Source: Zygnema cylindricum
Taxonomy: Eukaryota > Streptophyta > Zygnematophyceae > Zygnematales > Zygnemataceae
DNA length: 58,728 nt
Assembly (NCBI GenBank): GCA_037447655.1
Contig: JBBHKE010000843.1
Location: 257,617-316,344, forward strand
Direction of reading: 5' to 3'
The position numbers and the translations under genes are program-made. Of this stretch, positions 9,270 to 20,110 are shown piece by piece. Below the pieces are notes generated by a model. That model did no database searches, had not been told where the DNA came from, and saw only the letters and a list, made by a program, of their open reading frames with translations. Position 1 is the stretch's first letter. Every line of letters begins with the position of its first letter.

Positions 9270-10164
9270 AGGTGGTCTTAGGAAAAAAACTACGCAGAAC
9301 AAGGGTGGAAATTCGAAACACCCTCGTAGTGCCAAAAAAAACCACTGTAATCAGTAGCCAAGGAGTGGGAAAAAGGGGCAAAAATAGGGTGAGCGAATTA
9401 AGGGCAACAAACAATCAAAAAATGAGGAGGAAGACCTCAATGATATCAGTGCAAGCCCCACATCTAATTATAACCAATGGACGGAGAGCGAGGCGTTGAA
9501 GTTGATTTGCGAACAAGTTCAAGAAATACATTATGAGAAGACGAAGGAAAAGCTCAATGATATCACTGCAAGCCCCCCATCTTATAACAATCAATAGACA
9601 GAGAGCGAGGCTTTGAAGTTGATTTCCAACAAAATTCAAAAAATAGAACATGAGAAGACGAACGACCTACAGGCCACACATCGATATGCCTAGGAAAATT
9701 GGAGACTCATTAGCCTCCAATTGGAACAACGAGGTGTGTTGAAACCCTATATTCGTTGTTGGCAAAAATGGGAGAATCTCATTGAGGACTATAAAAAAAT
9801 TAAAGACTAGCAATCCAAAATTCCCAGTGGGAATAAGGATTACTGGGCAATGTCAATGTTTGAGAGGACGAAGAAAAAATTGTTGGGTAGTTTCAGTGAG
9901 CGATTTATTCATCGGTAGATGAAGGTGTAGGCCGAAATGAAGATATAGCACCCACTCATGTTAGAGATACATTTACACTTAGCCAAGGAGGGTCTACCAC
10001 GGTTGAGGGAAACGATAGTGTATCCAAAAGTTATCTTTTTAATGATACACCGACTAACTTACCAACATCTGAGAACATTTACAACAATGGAAAACGTAAG
10101 AGAAACGGTAATTGTTGTTTTTAGAAAGCTTTAGTCCTCTCTATGCCTCAGCTGTGAGGGAGAG
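9270..10164 (+). pseudogene. Trihelix (Myb/SANT-like) DNA-binding protein, 5' part, broken
   Basis: One frame from about 9281 to 9930 shows a basic N-terminus, then QWTESEALKLICEQVQEI (helix 1), ENWRLISLQLEQRG (helix 2) and WQKWENLIEDYKKIKD with DYWAMS (helix 3 and following). This is the tryptophan-bearing layout of plant trihelix factors. Helix 1 is duplicated in tandem (9424-9543 and 9544-9660). At least four stops replace expected residues, several as TAG at Trp positions. A shifted frame continues from 9920 to 10110 with a Ser/Thr-rich tail and KRKRNGN, a possible nuclear localisation signal. It is interrupted by a solo LTR at 10170 and resumes at 11032. It could be a host factor or a transposon-borne Myb-like protein. 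Confidence 0.7.
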
Positions 10165-10169
10165 AGAGT

Positions 10170-10968
10170 TGTTCAGGACTTAAGCTATTTTTGGTTGAGT
10201 TCGGTTCAGTACTTACCAAAATTAGTGTGACAATTAAGTTGGGAGTTCACGGTTCCTTCACACTTGGGACACGCGTCGTCACTTGAGAGAAATGCGTGAG
10301 TATGTCCTCTGTGGACGTACGGAAATTCGGCAGGACCACGGGACTTCGTGAAGTCAGTTCTACGGTGCCAAACTCTCTTATCCGACGGCTGACAGCCGCC
10401 GCCAACAAAGATTGACGAGGCGTGAATAGATCACTATCACTTTACATTATCGGAACTTCACTTTAAATATTTGGTAGAACAGAATTTTGTTTGTAGTGAA
10501 TTAGTTGTTTAGTGTTGAGAATGTGGTTTATGACATACCTTCAGTACACAGGTATACTCACACTATTTGTTGAATAGATTGTAAGATGTACGGCTGGAAT
10601 TCCTCCGTACAGCTTAGTGTAGTTTCAGTGTATAGAAGTAGGACATAGTGAATTTGATTCATTAGGAACAAATGATATGAAAACTGTACACTCAGTTTTA
10701 TGTAATTTCATTTCTGCATATCTCACAGATCTGTAAGCGGAATTGATTGCAATTTTGTGATTGTGTATCTTTGTATAATATATACACTGTGGTAAATTTT
10801 CAGAACCATTGAATTACTGTACTGAAAGTTATAGTGTGTCAAAGTTGTTGTTCAGCCATCGGTATTTGTGGAAGCTTCCTCTCTTGATTTGTTCTACGAT
10901 GACTACTGCTGCATCTTCTTCATCTTCAGTGCCAGCAGTTGTCTCAAAAAATTAGTAATGACGCAAAC
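10170..10968 (+). mobile_element. Solo copia LTR (element E), inserted in trihelix pseudogene
   Basis: Begins TGTTCAGGACTTAAGC and shares GTTCAGTACTTACCAAAATT with the D LTR in reverse orientation. Near its end it encodes MTTAASSSSSVPAVVS, matching the LTR-encoded gag start of D. The 5-bp sequence AGAGT sits before it (10165-10169) and after it (10969-10973, and again at 11027-11031 because of the duplication). No internal element sequence follows, so it is a solo LTR. The exact 3' end is uncertain by some bases, as it ends CAAAC instead of CA. Confidence 0.68.
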
Positions 10969-11036
10969 AGAGTACGATCATCTTCAGTGCCAGCAGTTGT
11001 CTCAAAAAATTAGTAATGACGCAAACAGAGTACGAT
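10921..11036 (+). repeat. 58-bp perfect tandem duplication at solo-LTR end
   Basis: Two identical 58-bp copies (10921-10978 and 10979-11036) starting CATCTTCAGTGCCAGCAG. Each spans the LTR end and the following flank with AGAGT. Confidence 0.92.
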
Positions 11037-11260
11037 CATTGGAACTTACAAGGTTTTGAGAAATATCACAAGAAATACATCAAATGTCCGTAACAAAAAC
11101 GAAAGAGACAATCAACACATTTGGGGAATTGCTTAAAGAGAATTAGGAGAGTAACCAACGTCGTTATCGCGAACATGTTGAATGAAGACTTCGTCTGATC
11201 AATGCCGCATGTAAGATCGCCGAAAAGAAGGGTGGTGATGACAGTAGCGCATCCTATCAT
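11032..11260 (+). pseudogene. Trihelix pseudogene, 3' part (coiled-coil-like)
   Basis: After the LTR the frame resumes as RSLELTRF then EISQEIHQMSVTKTKET, and later ESNQRRYREHVE and LINAACKIAEKKGGDDS. Stops sit where Trp would fit (TRF*EIS, EN*ESNQ). The Glu/Arg/Lys-rich helical C-terminus is typical of trihelix proteins. Joining to the 5' part is inferred from the AGAGT duplication and order, not proven. Confidence 0.5.
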
Positions 11261-11319
11261 CCATGAAATTAGTAAAGTATGAAGGAAAAATATGTTGCAT
11301 TATTTCTTTAGGTGGTAAG

Positions 11320-12256
11320 TGTTGTTCTGTGGATACTACACCCACTGTAGATGAAGATGAGGCAGGAGTAGTCATCACAGAATTAAAACAAGCAAGAAGC
11401 ACCCACTGTAGATGAAGATGAGGCAGGAGTAGTCATCACAGAATTAAAACAAGCAAGAAGCTCACAGATGATAGAAAACATACACTTTGGAACACAGCCA
11501 AAGACAATTTAGGCAGCCATATGGCCTACAAATCTGCCACAATGCAGAGAATACAAAGATGAACACAAGTGCAAATTTACACTGGAATATACAAACAGAT
11601 ATGAGAAATACTCTCAGTCAAAGATATCAAAATGCTAAAGCATAATTTGATACAACAAGTTCCTAACTTCTGAAATGGTTAAGTCCTACTCTTATACCTA
11701 AAAGAACTAACCTTCTAAAAGCTAATAGCCACTCACTAACCTAACCAAGGTAAGAGGGCATATCAGCCAGGCATCTATAATATCTACCTAAGCTAAGAAG
11801 GATACCTGAATATGTCATGGTATATCATACAGAATGAATCTGAACTGAGTGCTTAATCAAGCAAAACACGCCTATGTACAAAACAGGGATATGTTACGTC
11901 ACACCGTAATCTACAAAATACGTAAGATAATCATAGACGTGGTCTCGGTTAATCAGCGTCCGTTAGTAGCAAATCTCCGCCGTCCATCTTTCACAAGTTT
12001 CATCCAAGATGAAACTTCGTGTGACACCTCGGTCTTCCGATGAATCTGAGTCGTAGAACCGAGTCTATCGGAGTGTCTCATCTCAGTTTGCTGACACGTG
12101 TCCCGCTAATGTGATACACAGTGTACTCTCTCGCTCTTCACTCTCACACTAATTTTGGTACAAATTGAACCAGGCTTCCACAAAATAAACCAAGTACTTA
12201 GAAGACACTCCTCTCACATAAAAGGCTTAGTGAGGACTAAATCTTTCAAAACAACA
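11320..12256 (-). repeat. 3' LTR of element D
   Basis: TGTTGTTCTGTGG at the left, AAAACAACA at the right on the plus strand; the polypurine tract (AGGGGAG in element sense) follows at 12257-12263. Matches 22547-23276 closely. The N-terminal gag codons (MTTPASSSS-like) lie inside it near 11340-11460. Confidence 0.88.
11340..11461. repeat. 61-bp perfect tandem duplication in D 3' LTR
   Basis: Identical copies at 11340-11400 and 11401-11461 starting ACCCACTGTAGATGAAG. The 5' LTR of D has one copy, so the duplication arose in this LTR. Confidence 0.9.
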
Positions 12257-12279
12257 CTCCCCTAAAGCTTTAGACTCTA

Positions 12280-12927
12280 CTAGCCACTAAGACCACATGC
12301 CTCTCTACAAAATTTTAATTTTGGTGCAGGCAAGGGTTTTGTCATCATATCTGCCACCATTTCCTCATCGGGTAAATAGCTAAGCTTCACAATTATAGCC
12401 ATCATCTTTTCTCTCACAAAGTGTAATTTAATATCAATATGTTTATTTTTAAAGTGATGACTTTTATTAGTAGCAATAGCGATAGCAACTTGATAATCAC
12501 ACCATAGGACTTGAGGACATGACTGCATAAATTTCAGTTCTTGTAAAAGAGATTTTACCCAAAGAAGTTATTTAACAGTTGAGCTGGCTGCCATATATTC
12601 AGTTTCCATGGTTGATTGAGCAGTCACCTTTTGAAGCTTACTGGTCTATCAGCAAGTACCATCACCGATCTTCAAAATGAATCTAGTGGTAGAGCGTCGG
12701 CTTGGCATGTTACAATAACTCGCATCACTCCAAGTGCTAATTTTCACTTGATCTCCTCTGAGAGAAAGTCAGATATCCCGTGTTCCTGCAAGGTATATGA
12801 GAACTCGTTTTGCTGCCTCCTAATCTGATCTTTTCGGGTTCTGAAGGCTTCAGCTCAGAGATCCAACTACTGTTGCAATATCAGGACGCGTGCAGTTCAT
12901 GAAATAGATAAGACTCCGAACAACTTG
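12280..12927 (-). pseudogene. Element D: RNase H
   Basis: The open part 12280-12528 reads VLWCDYQVAIAIATNKSHHF then HIDIKLHFVREKM and EEMVADMMTKPLPAPKL, the copia RNase H C-terminus. Asn of the DNQ motif is Tyr. The upstream part (12529-12927) gives STWSDASY, TMETEYMAAS and SLIYFMNCTRPDIA with several stops. Confidence 0.85.
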
Positions 12928-13640
12928 TCAGTAAGGAATTATGGACATGAACTCTGACTCCCCTAGTTCAATGTCATCCTCGAATAGCATTCCTCCATCT
13001 GCCTTCTTCCCTTCCACTTTTTGCCTAAACTCTATAGGGGTAGCACTCCCCTTTGCCTCCGCCGTGCCAAATCTTTCAAGTACATTTCCAATGGCCTCTC
13101 TCTGAATGAGATAAATTACCTTTTGATTCCTATCTCTCTTTACCGGAATGCCTAGGATATACTTCGCCTCGCCTAAATCCTTCATTTCAAACATGGCATT
13201 AAGAGATGCTTTTATCTTATTTATATCATTTAAAGACTTACTAATAAGCAGCAGGTCATCTACATACATTGCTACATAGATCACACCATCCTCTCCTTCC
13301 ATGACGTAAACGGAGTGATCTGAACTGATCCTTGTGAAACCTAAACTTGTAAGAAACTCATCTTATATCAGATTCCACTGACGTGGAGCCTGTTTTAATC
13401 CATACAGTGATTTCAACAATTTACAGACTATATTTTCCTTTCCTTTTTCTGCATACCCTTCAGGTTCTTTCATATAAATTACTTCCTCTAAATCTCTATG
13501 GAAGAAGGCAGTTTTAACATCCATTTGATGCACCTCCTTATTCTATATTGCAGCTAGAGACAACAAGACTCTAAGAGTGGGAAACCTAACAACAAGAGAA
13601 AAGGTTTCCTCATTGTCTATTTCTTCTTTTTGACTAAAGC
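12928..13640 (-). pseudogene. Element D: reverse transcriptase
   Basis: 12928-13302 is open with YVAMYVDDLLLISKSLNDIN; YVDD lies at 13255-13266. Upstream, [12 protein letters not shown] is followed by a stop, and the [14 protein letters not shown]-like segment is present near 13500. The catalytic core is recognisable but interrupted. Confidence 0.88.
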
Positions 13641-14263
13641 CCTTTGCAACCAGACAAGCTTTATACATTTCAATAGTGTGTGTCTGGTTTGAGCTTCACT
13701 TTTGAAGACCCACTTGCAGCAAATGGCTTTCCGATCACGTGGAAGCTCCACAAGCTCCTATGTCTGAGCTTCCATAATCCACCTCATCTCATCATTTGCA
13801 GTTGCTATCCAGATATCCTTTTCAGAAACAGAAAATGCTTCCTGGATGGTGAGAGGCTCCCCAATTCTTGTTAAAAAATGCATATTGAACTTGTTCTCCC
13901 CTCAAGCGAGAACTTTGTCTTCTTCCCCCCGGAAATTCTGAGGTTGGAACTGTTGGATCTCGACTTCCATTATGGGTTTGAGGAAGATTACTGCTAGCTA
14001 TTCTTTGCTCCAGTTGCTGAAGGTATTCCTGTATTTTGCACTCCAGGAGAAGAAGAAGGTTAAAATGTAGATGGCTGAAACGGGATCTGATCCAAAATGA
14101 CATATTCTTGCAGTTTTTCTTTCTTCTCACTTTCATCCATACTTAATACATCTATGGATTCACTCTCATCTTTCAAAATAATATTTCTGGCAATCTGAAT
14201 GGTATGTTTCTGAGGACAAAAACCCTTGTATCCTATAGATTCATCATCATATCCCATGAAGAT
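13641..14263 (-). pseudogene. Element D: linker between integrase and reverse transcriptase
   Basis: Frames at 13822-14257 give GYDDESIGYKGFCPQKHTIQ (integrase end), an Asp/Glu/Ser-rich linker and EFPGGRRQSSRLRGEQ, which parallels SEFPGGRRSNCRL in C. Frame changes show indels. Confidence 0.75.
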
Positions 14264-15112
14264 TCAAGGTTTCGACTTTGGGCTTAGTTTCCAGTTTGGT
14301 AAATTATCTAGTAGAAAGCATTTACTACCAAACACTCTGAAGTGACTAACATCAGGTTTTCTACCTGTCCACATTTCATAAGGTGTCTTTCCTTGAACAG
14401 ATCTAGTTCCTAATCTGTTCCTAATATATGCTGCAGTTTGATAAGCTTCTGCCCAAAACTTAATATCTACTACTTTATCAACCATCATAGATTTAACACT
14501 CTCAGTTAGAGTTCTATTCAACCTTTTTAGGACTCCATTGTGCTCAAGAGTATATGGAACAGTAAATTGATGAAAGATACCATTTTCTTTTAAATAAGCA
14601 GCAAATTCATTGGAAGTATATTCACCTCCATTATCAGATCTTAAAGAAAGAATTTATCTACCGTGAAGCTTTTCTGCCCAGATCCGAAAATTTTGAAAGT
14701 GGGTGAAGACCTCTTTTTTCTCCTTCATAAAATAGATCTCGCTGAATCTGGAAAAGTCATCAATGAATGTAACAAAGTATTTGCTCCCAGCCAGAGATGG
14801 TATTTTGGAGGGTCCCCACAGATCTGAATGGATAAGCTCCAAGAGATTAGATGCTCTAAAATATGTTGTTTGAGGTAAACGAAGTTTATGAAGCTTACCC
14901 AGAGCACAGCCATCAAAAATATTTGACTGTTGCTGACCAAGTTTAACTCCTTCTACCATATCATTATTTACCATCTTTTCGAGCCTGTCATTATAAACAT
15001 GACCCGATCGTTTATGCCACAAAACATTATTAGATATGACACTGGAGTAAGCAAAGAAAGTTGTATTCACTACGTCCATCCGGTACAGGTTGTTACGGCC
15101 TCTAGTTCCCAT
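14264..15112 (-). pseudogene. Element D: pre-integrase and integrase, catalytic Glu changed to Lys
   Basis: The stretch at 14654-15112 has LWHKRSGHVYNDRLEKM and FDGCALGKLHKL (first Cys of the C-x2-C pair lost), then FVTFIDDFSRFSEIYFMKEK with the first catalytic Asp. 14264-14521 continues from MNRTLTESVKSMM to the RVFGSKCFL region. Between them the expected NGVAER motif reads NGVLKR, so the third acidic residue is Lys. Two separate open stretches show at least one frame break. Confidence 0.85.
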
Positions 15113-15973
15113 TATACCTACCCTTCCCTCTTTGCTGACTATTTTCTTTCCTTGCTTCTGAAATATTTCAAAGCCTCTACTTTCTGCAACTCATGTAGAG
15201 AACAAATTCTTTTTAAACTGAGGGACATACAGCACATCATAAAGAGTTCTAAAAATTGCCTGGCCATCTATCTCACACATAAGGATGATAGTCCGTTAGG
15301 CATTTGCTTCAACTGTGGCACCACAAGCATAGTAGATCTGTCTAGTGGGAATAGGTTGCAGATTTTTGAAAGAGGCCTTGTTCTAGCACATATGAGAAGA
15401 GCTTCCGGAGTCCATGATCCATCCGTCATCTTTGTCTCCCTCTATGAGTTACACAAGAGCAAAGAACTGTTTATCATCTATTTTTGGAAAATTGACAACA
15501 TCCGGCACATTTCCCTTGTTGACCAACTTCGTATGCGGTATGTAAACTGAAAATGCCTCAGTTTTGGAGGGGGGTGGCGGTGGTGTACAAGGTGGCCTGT
15601 GTGGTGTGTAAATCCCTTTTGGCCTCCATCCATTTCTGAACACACCTGTCTCACAAGCTTTGAGTAACATAAGACACTGTAGGACACTGTTTGTACAGAT
15701 GTCATTGACTATAACAATAGACACACTTGATGTACGATTGACAACCTTGATAACCTTGAGATCTATTTCCTTGATACTGAACATTAAAAGCTACATAATA
15801 CTTTCCTGGATTAAGAGCTATAACTGTTGACTCTTCCTCTAGCACTAGTTCTATAGCTGTTGCTAGATTCCAAACTGACTTATCCAATTTTTTTAAACTT
15901 GCTAAGGCTCCTTTATATTATTCAGGAAGTCCTCGCATAAGAATCATAGCCTGATGGTAAGAAGAGAGGTTCG
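15113..15973 (-). pseudogene. Element D: protease, zinc knuckle and gag C-terminal half
   Basis: Protease motif WIMDSGSSSHMC lies near 15385-15425. The zinc knuckle near 15690-15735 reads CVYCYSQ, then a TGA in place of Gly, then HLYKQC. Upstream gag gives YHQAMILMRGLP and LATAIELVLEEESTV. The sequence stops at 15973, where C is inserted. Confidence 0.82.
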
Positions 15974-16897
15974 TGTTGTTGTACAACCACCGTTGCAGGT
16001 GGAGGAGCAGCAGTAGTAGTAGAAGTAGACATGATACACTCTCAGAAGCTATCAAGAATTCTATCAAAAAGCAGTCTTCAGGTGCTCACCAAATCTAATA
16101 CAAGCATCCAAACCTCACAAAAATCTAACAGAATATAGATTAGCACAAACAGTGACAACTCCCAAAGTTTCAGCTCATCCGACTTGACAACACTCAAGAT
16201 ATAATACTCAGAAGTTTCCCAAAAATTGTCTGCAGTTTACTATTTGGAAGTCTGGAAACAAAAAACTTTCTAAGTCCTAACTCTTATACTCTTAGTGAGT
16301 ATCTACTTTTAGTTTTCCTATAACATAATGCTGCACCGCCGATACAGGTGTTCCTAAGAGATATGTCCAAAACACAAAACTACCACTGAGATCTAATTAC
16401 TTCTAATCACGCTAAAACTAATTTACCACTCTACAATCACATTACTGAGAATCTGTACTAAGTGATTGTACAAATACTCGCCGCCGGCTAGTTAAGTTTG
16501 TCCGGATATGTGCACTCAGTTGTTGTAAATACATCTGTCTGTAAGTCATCTGTGAATCTCGTCTGTTTACTCGATTTTGTTCAACCGTAGCAGCGCAGTC
16601 CAGTTCTAGATCATATTGGAATATCCGCAGCTTCGCCGCAGCTGCGTTGTCCCATACCAAAAATAGTCGCAGCTGCCTTTGTCTTCTTGCGTAGCAACTG
16701 CGTTGGTCCGTACGGACCATATCAAAAATAACCAAAGTTGCGCTTGTTCCATTTGCCTCACAGCTGTGCTGTTAGAATACTGGTGTCGGTACCATTAAAA
16801 CTTTCATTGTGCTTCAAGTGACGACTTGTGTCCCTATAGATCTATTTTCCCGCCGTCCTATAAATTTGTTGAGACTTAAGCTTTCAAAAAACCAATA
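15974..16897 (-). repeat. 3' LTR of element C
   Basis: 924 bp, TGTTGTTGTACAACC at the left and AACCAATA at the right on the plus strand. It contains the gag start (MSTSTTTAAPPPATVVV) near its left end. The 5' LTR lacks a ~22-bp piece near its right end (TTTG to ACCAATA). Confidence 0.88.
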
Positions 16898-17136
16898 CTC
16901 CCCTAAAGCTTTAGACTCAATGTATAAGCACAGTTGCGATATCGTACTTAGTGCATCATGGCAGCATAGGAGCGCAGCCATAGCAGCGAAAGATGGTAAC
17001 ATAGCAGCCAGCAATAGCTGCGCAACATGGCAACATTGCAGTGCAGCAAACCAACTAATCACATGGGTCCACTACATCCTAATTTTGGGCTATCGCAGCA
17101 TGGCAGTATCGCAGTGGAGCTAATCACCTATTCAAC

Positions 17137-18129
17137 TTATCCTAGTGTATTCCTACAATAGTTTAGCTTGGGAGCATGAACAGCTTTAGTAAACATATCA
17201 GCAACCATTTTTGCATCTGGCAGATAACATAATTTGATCACCCTAGAGAACACTTTTTCTCTTACAAAGTGTAATCGTACATCCATATGCTTACTCTTGA
17301 AGTGGTGACTTGGGTTAGAGGAAATGGCAATTGCAGCCTGGTTATCACACCAGATCACCTGTGGCCCAACCTCCATGTATCCTAGTTCTTGCAACATGGA
17401 TTTTACCCATAAGAGTTCTTTGAGGGCCGAGCTTGCTGGCATATATTCTGATTCCATTGTCAACTGCGCTGTAACCTTTTGAAGTTTGCTGCTCCAGCAG
17501 CACGTTCCGTTCCCAATTTGCAAAACAAATCCTGTGGTGGATTTTATGCTTGGCACGTCGCCATAGCTTGCATCACTCAACGTTTGCAGCTTCACTTCTC
17601 CTCCGCCTAGTGTGAGTTTGAGGTCTTTTGTCCCTGCCAAATATCTTAAGACTCTCTTTGCTGCATCAAAATCAGATTTTCTTGGATTCACTAGACTCCT
17701 GCTCAGTACCCCGACTGCCGCAGCAATGTCAGGACAGGTACAGTTCATGAAATATATTAAGCTTCCCACTATCTGTCTGTAAGGTATTTGTGTCATAGAA
17801 TCATTCTCCCCTGACTCTGAATACTCGCTAACAATGACACCTGGTTCTGTCTTTTCTCCCTCTAACTTCTGCCGATATTTCATTGGAGTTAGATATCCTT
17901 TTGCCCCCCGCATTCCATACTCAACTAACATGTTTCCAATAGCCTCTTTTTGAGTCAATTTTATTACTTTCTTATTTTTGTCCCTTTCCTCTTGAATACC
18001 CAAAATGTATTTTGCCTCAGCGAGATCTTTCATCTCGAATCGTGAGTTTAAAGCAATTTTGATTTTGTTGATTTCAGCCATTGATTTGCTGATTAATAGT
18101 AAATCATCTACATATACTGCTATATACAC
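17137..18129 (-). CDS. Element C: reverse transcriptase C-half and RNase H, open
   Basis: A 330-codon open stretch starting in YIAVYVDDLLLISKS (YVDD at 18103-18114). It runs through IPYRQIVGSLIYFMNCTCPD, the RNase H residues SDASYGDVP, TMESEYMPAS and WCDNQAAIAIS, and ends KLNYCRNTLG. All acidic RNase H motif residues are visible. It is the end of a longer polyprotein whose 5' parts are broken. A stop in place of a residue before IVYIAVYVDD separates it from the rest of the reverse transcriptase. Confidence 0.9.
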   Translation of the reverse strand: MYIAVYVDDLLLISKSMAEINKIKIALNSRFEMKDLAEAKYILGIQEERDKNKKVIKLTQKEAIGNMLVEYGMRGAKGYLTPMKYRQKLEGEKTEPGVIVSEYSESGENDSMTQIPYRQIVGSLIYFMNCTCPDIAAAVGVLSRSLVNPRKSDFDAAKRVLRYLAGTKDLKLTLGGGEVKLQTLSDASYGDVPSIKSTTGFVLQIGNGTCCWSSKLQKVTAQLTMESEYMPASSALKELLWVKSMLQELGYMEVGPQVIWCDNQAAIAISSNPSHHFKSKHMDVRLHFVREKVFSRVIKLCYLPDAKMVADMFTKAVHAPKLNYCRNTLG

Positions 18130-18988
18130 TATCCCATTTCACCCTTTAGAAGGTAGACAGAGTGATCAGAACTTATCCTTTGAAATCCTTGGCTAGTTAA
18201 GAATTCATCAAGCTTCAAATTCCACTGTTTGCGGGCCTGTTTTAGGCCGTAGAAAGATTTTAGCAACTTGCATACTAAGTGCTATTTTCCTGGTTCTGCA
18301 TACTTTTCAGGCTGCTGCATGTAAATGGTCTCCTTTAGTTCTCCATGCAAAAATGTTGTCTTTACATCCATCTTATGTATTTCCATATCCTTTATAGCAG
18401 CTAGGGACAACAAAATCCTAACTGTCGAAAATCTTACAACGAAGAGAATGTTTCTTCAAAATCGATTTCTTCCTTTTGATTATAACCCTTTGCCACAAGT
18501 CTGGCCTTATATCGTTCAATGCTGTTATCGGGATTTAACTTCATCTTGAATACCCATTTGCTGCCGATCGCCTTTCGGTCTGGAGGAAGTTCCACAAGCT
18601 CCCATGTTTGGGCATCCATGATCGACTTCATTTCGTCGTTTGCTGCCTCGATCCAGTGATTTCGCTCTGGTGAAGAGAAGGCCTCTTGGATGGTCAAGGG
18701 CTCCCCAGAGGCTGCTGAGTAGGCAAAGTGAGAGCTTGCTAAAAGGCGGCAGTTCGATCTTCTTCCCCCCGGAAATTCTGAGGCTGAGATCGTTGGATGC
18801 CGTGCATTGCGTTGATTGCGCTGGTTGCACTGGTTGCGATCACTGAGTAGCTGATTGTGCTGGTTGCGTTCCGCGTGTATTGGTTGTTGTTGGTCCGGTT
18901 GAAACTGAACTTGTTGAGGAAGTTGGAGAGAGTCTGACTCCGGAGTCACCACCGGAGACTGTTGCACCTGCGGAACAATTTCTTGCAT
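18130..18988 (-). pseudogene. Element C: reverse transcriptase N-half and linker
   Basis: 18434-18988 is open: a Gln/Asn-rich linker, SEFPGGRRSNCRLLASS, then NTWELV-like QTWELVELPPDRKAIGSKW and [20 protein letters not shown]. It frameshifts at FEETFS near 18440. 18130-18433 gives TTFLHGELKETIYMQQPE and YGLKQARKQWNLKLDEF with stops. Confidence 0.87.
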
Positions 18989-19352
18989 GCAATCTAAAAT
19001 AACATACTCTTGTACTTTTTGCTATTTTTGCTGCTCTGTCATTTGAAATAAATCTATCGAGTCTAGTTCATCTTTGACAATGATATTCCTTGCTACAACA
19101 ATATTTTGCCTCTCAAACACATAGACTTTGTAACCTTTTGAGTGATCATTATATCCTAACAAAATACCCTGTAATCCTTGGCTCCATTTTCCATCAGTCC
19201 GTAGATGTATCTAAGATAAAACATTTACTACCAAAGACTTTGAAATGGCTAACATCAGGTTTGCTACCTGTCCAGATCTCGTAATGAGTAGATTCTACCG
19301 ATCTTGATCCTATCCAATTCTTAATATAAACTGCACAATTTAGAGCCTCAAC
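18989..19352 (-). pseudogene. Element C: integrase C-terminal region
   Basis: Minus-strand pieces match the WAEA...A.YI.NR, TGSKPDVSHFKVFGSKCF and SQGLQGILLGYNDHSKGY region by comparison with D. Several stops and at least one frame change occur. Confidence 0.65.
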
Positions 19353-19628
19353 CTAGAATTTCGGATCCACATTTTTATCTGCGAGCATCGACCTAGAGCT
19401 CTCAGTAAGAGTTCTATTTAGTCTTTCCGACACCCCATTTTGTTCCGGTGAATATGGAACAGTCAGTAGATGACTTATACCTTCGTCGAGTAAAAAGGTT
19501 TCAAATTCTTTCGATGTATATTCACCACCATTGTCCGATCTGAGCTGCAAAATAGGTAAATCATGAAGTTTTTCAACATATGCTTTATAGTGCTTGAAGT
19601 GACCAAATACTTCACTCTTCTCCTTCAT
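19353..19628 (-). pseudogene. Element C: integrase catalytic core, second Asp and Glu
   Basis: Open for 91 codons with LRSDNGGEYTSKEF, then VPYSPEQNGVSERLNRTLTE. The second and third acidic residues of the D,D-35-E triad are present at the usual spacing. The first is missing because of the deletion described in the next feature. Confidence 0.87.
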
Positions 19629-20110
19629 GAAGTAAACTTTTGTAAGGTGACCATATATTTCAATCCCCCAGCAGAAGGAACCTTCGCAGGACCAAAAACG
19701 TCCGAATGAATTTGTTGTAAAAGTTTTGTGGACCGATGCTCAGACTCTTTAGGAAATGGTAGTCTGTGAATTTTTCCCAAAGCGTAGCCATCACATGTTT
19801 TGACCGGCTGATCTGTGATTGATACACCCTCTATTTTTCTAGCAAGGACCGTTTTTTTCAAACTATTATAGTGTACATGGCCTAATCTTTTGTGCCACAA
19901 CTCATTCGAATGCAAAGCACCGGAGTAGAGAACATCATTCTCCTTGGTATTATCCATATCCATTCGGTACATCTTGCTATTATCTCTAGTTCCTGTAACT
20001 GCGACTTTGCCATTTTTGCTAACAACCTGCCTACCATTTTTCAAATTAACCTCAAAGCCTTTACTCTCTACCAAGGACGTAGAAAACATATTTTTCTTAG
20101 AGTCAAGCAC
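19625..20110 (-). pseudogene. Element C: pre-integrase domain and start of integrase, deleted
   Basis: LWHKRLGHVHYNSLKKT is followed by CDGYALGKIHRL, where the second Cys of C-x2-C is Tyr. The integrase start GGLKYMVT runs directly into TKVYFMKEK (read across a frameshift near 19640). The FIDD-SRF segment with the first catalytic Asp, as in D at FVTFIDDFSRF, is therefore missing. Confidence 0.85.

Noticed and set aside
14930-15550. Plus-strand frame of 206 codons
   Set aside because: Antisense to protease and pre-integrase of element D, which are supported by motifs.
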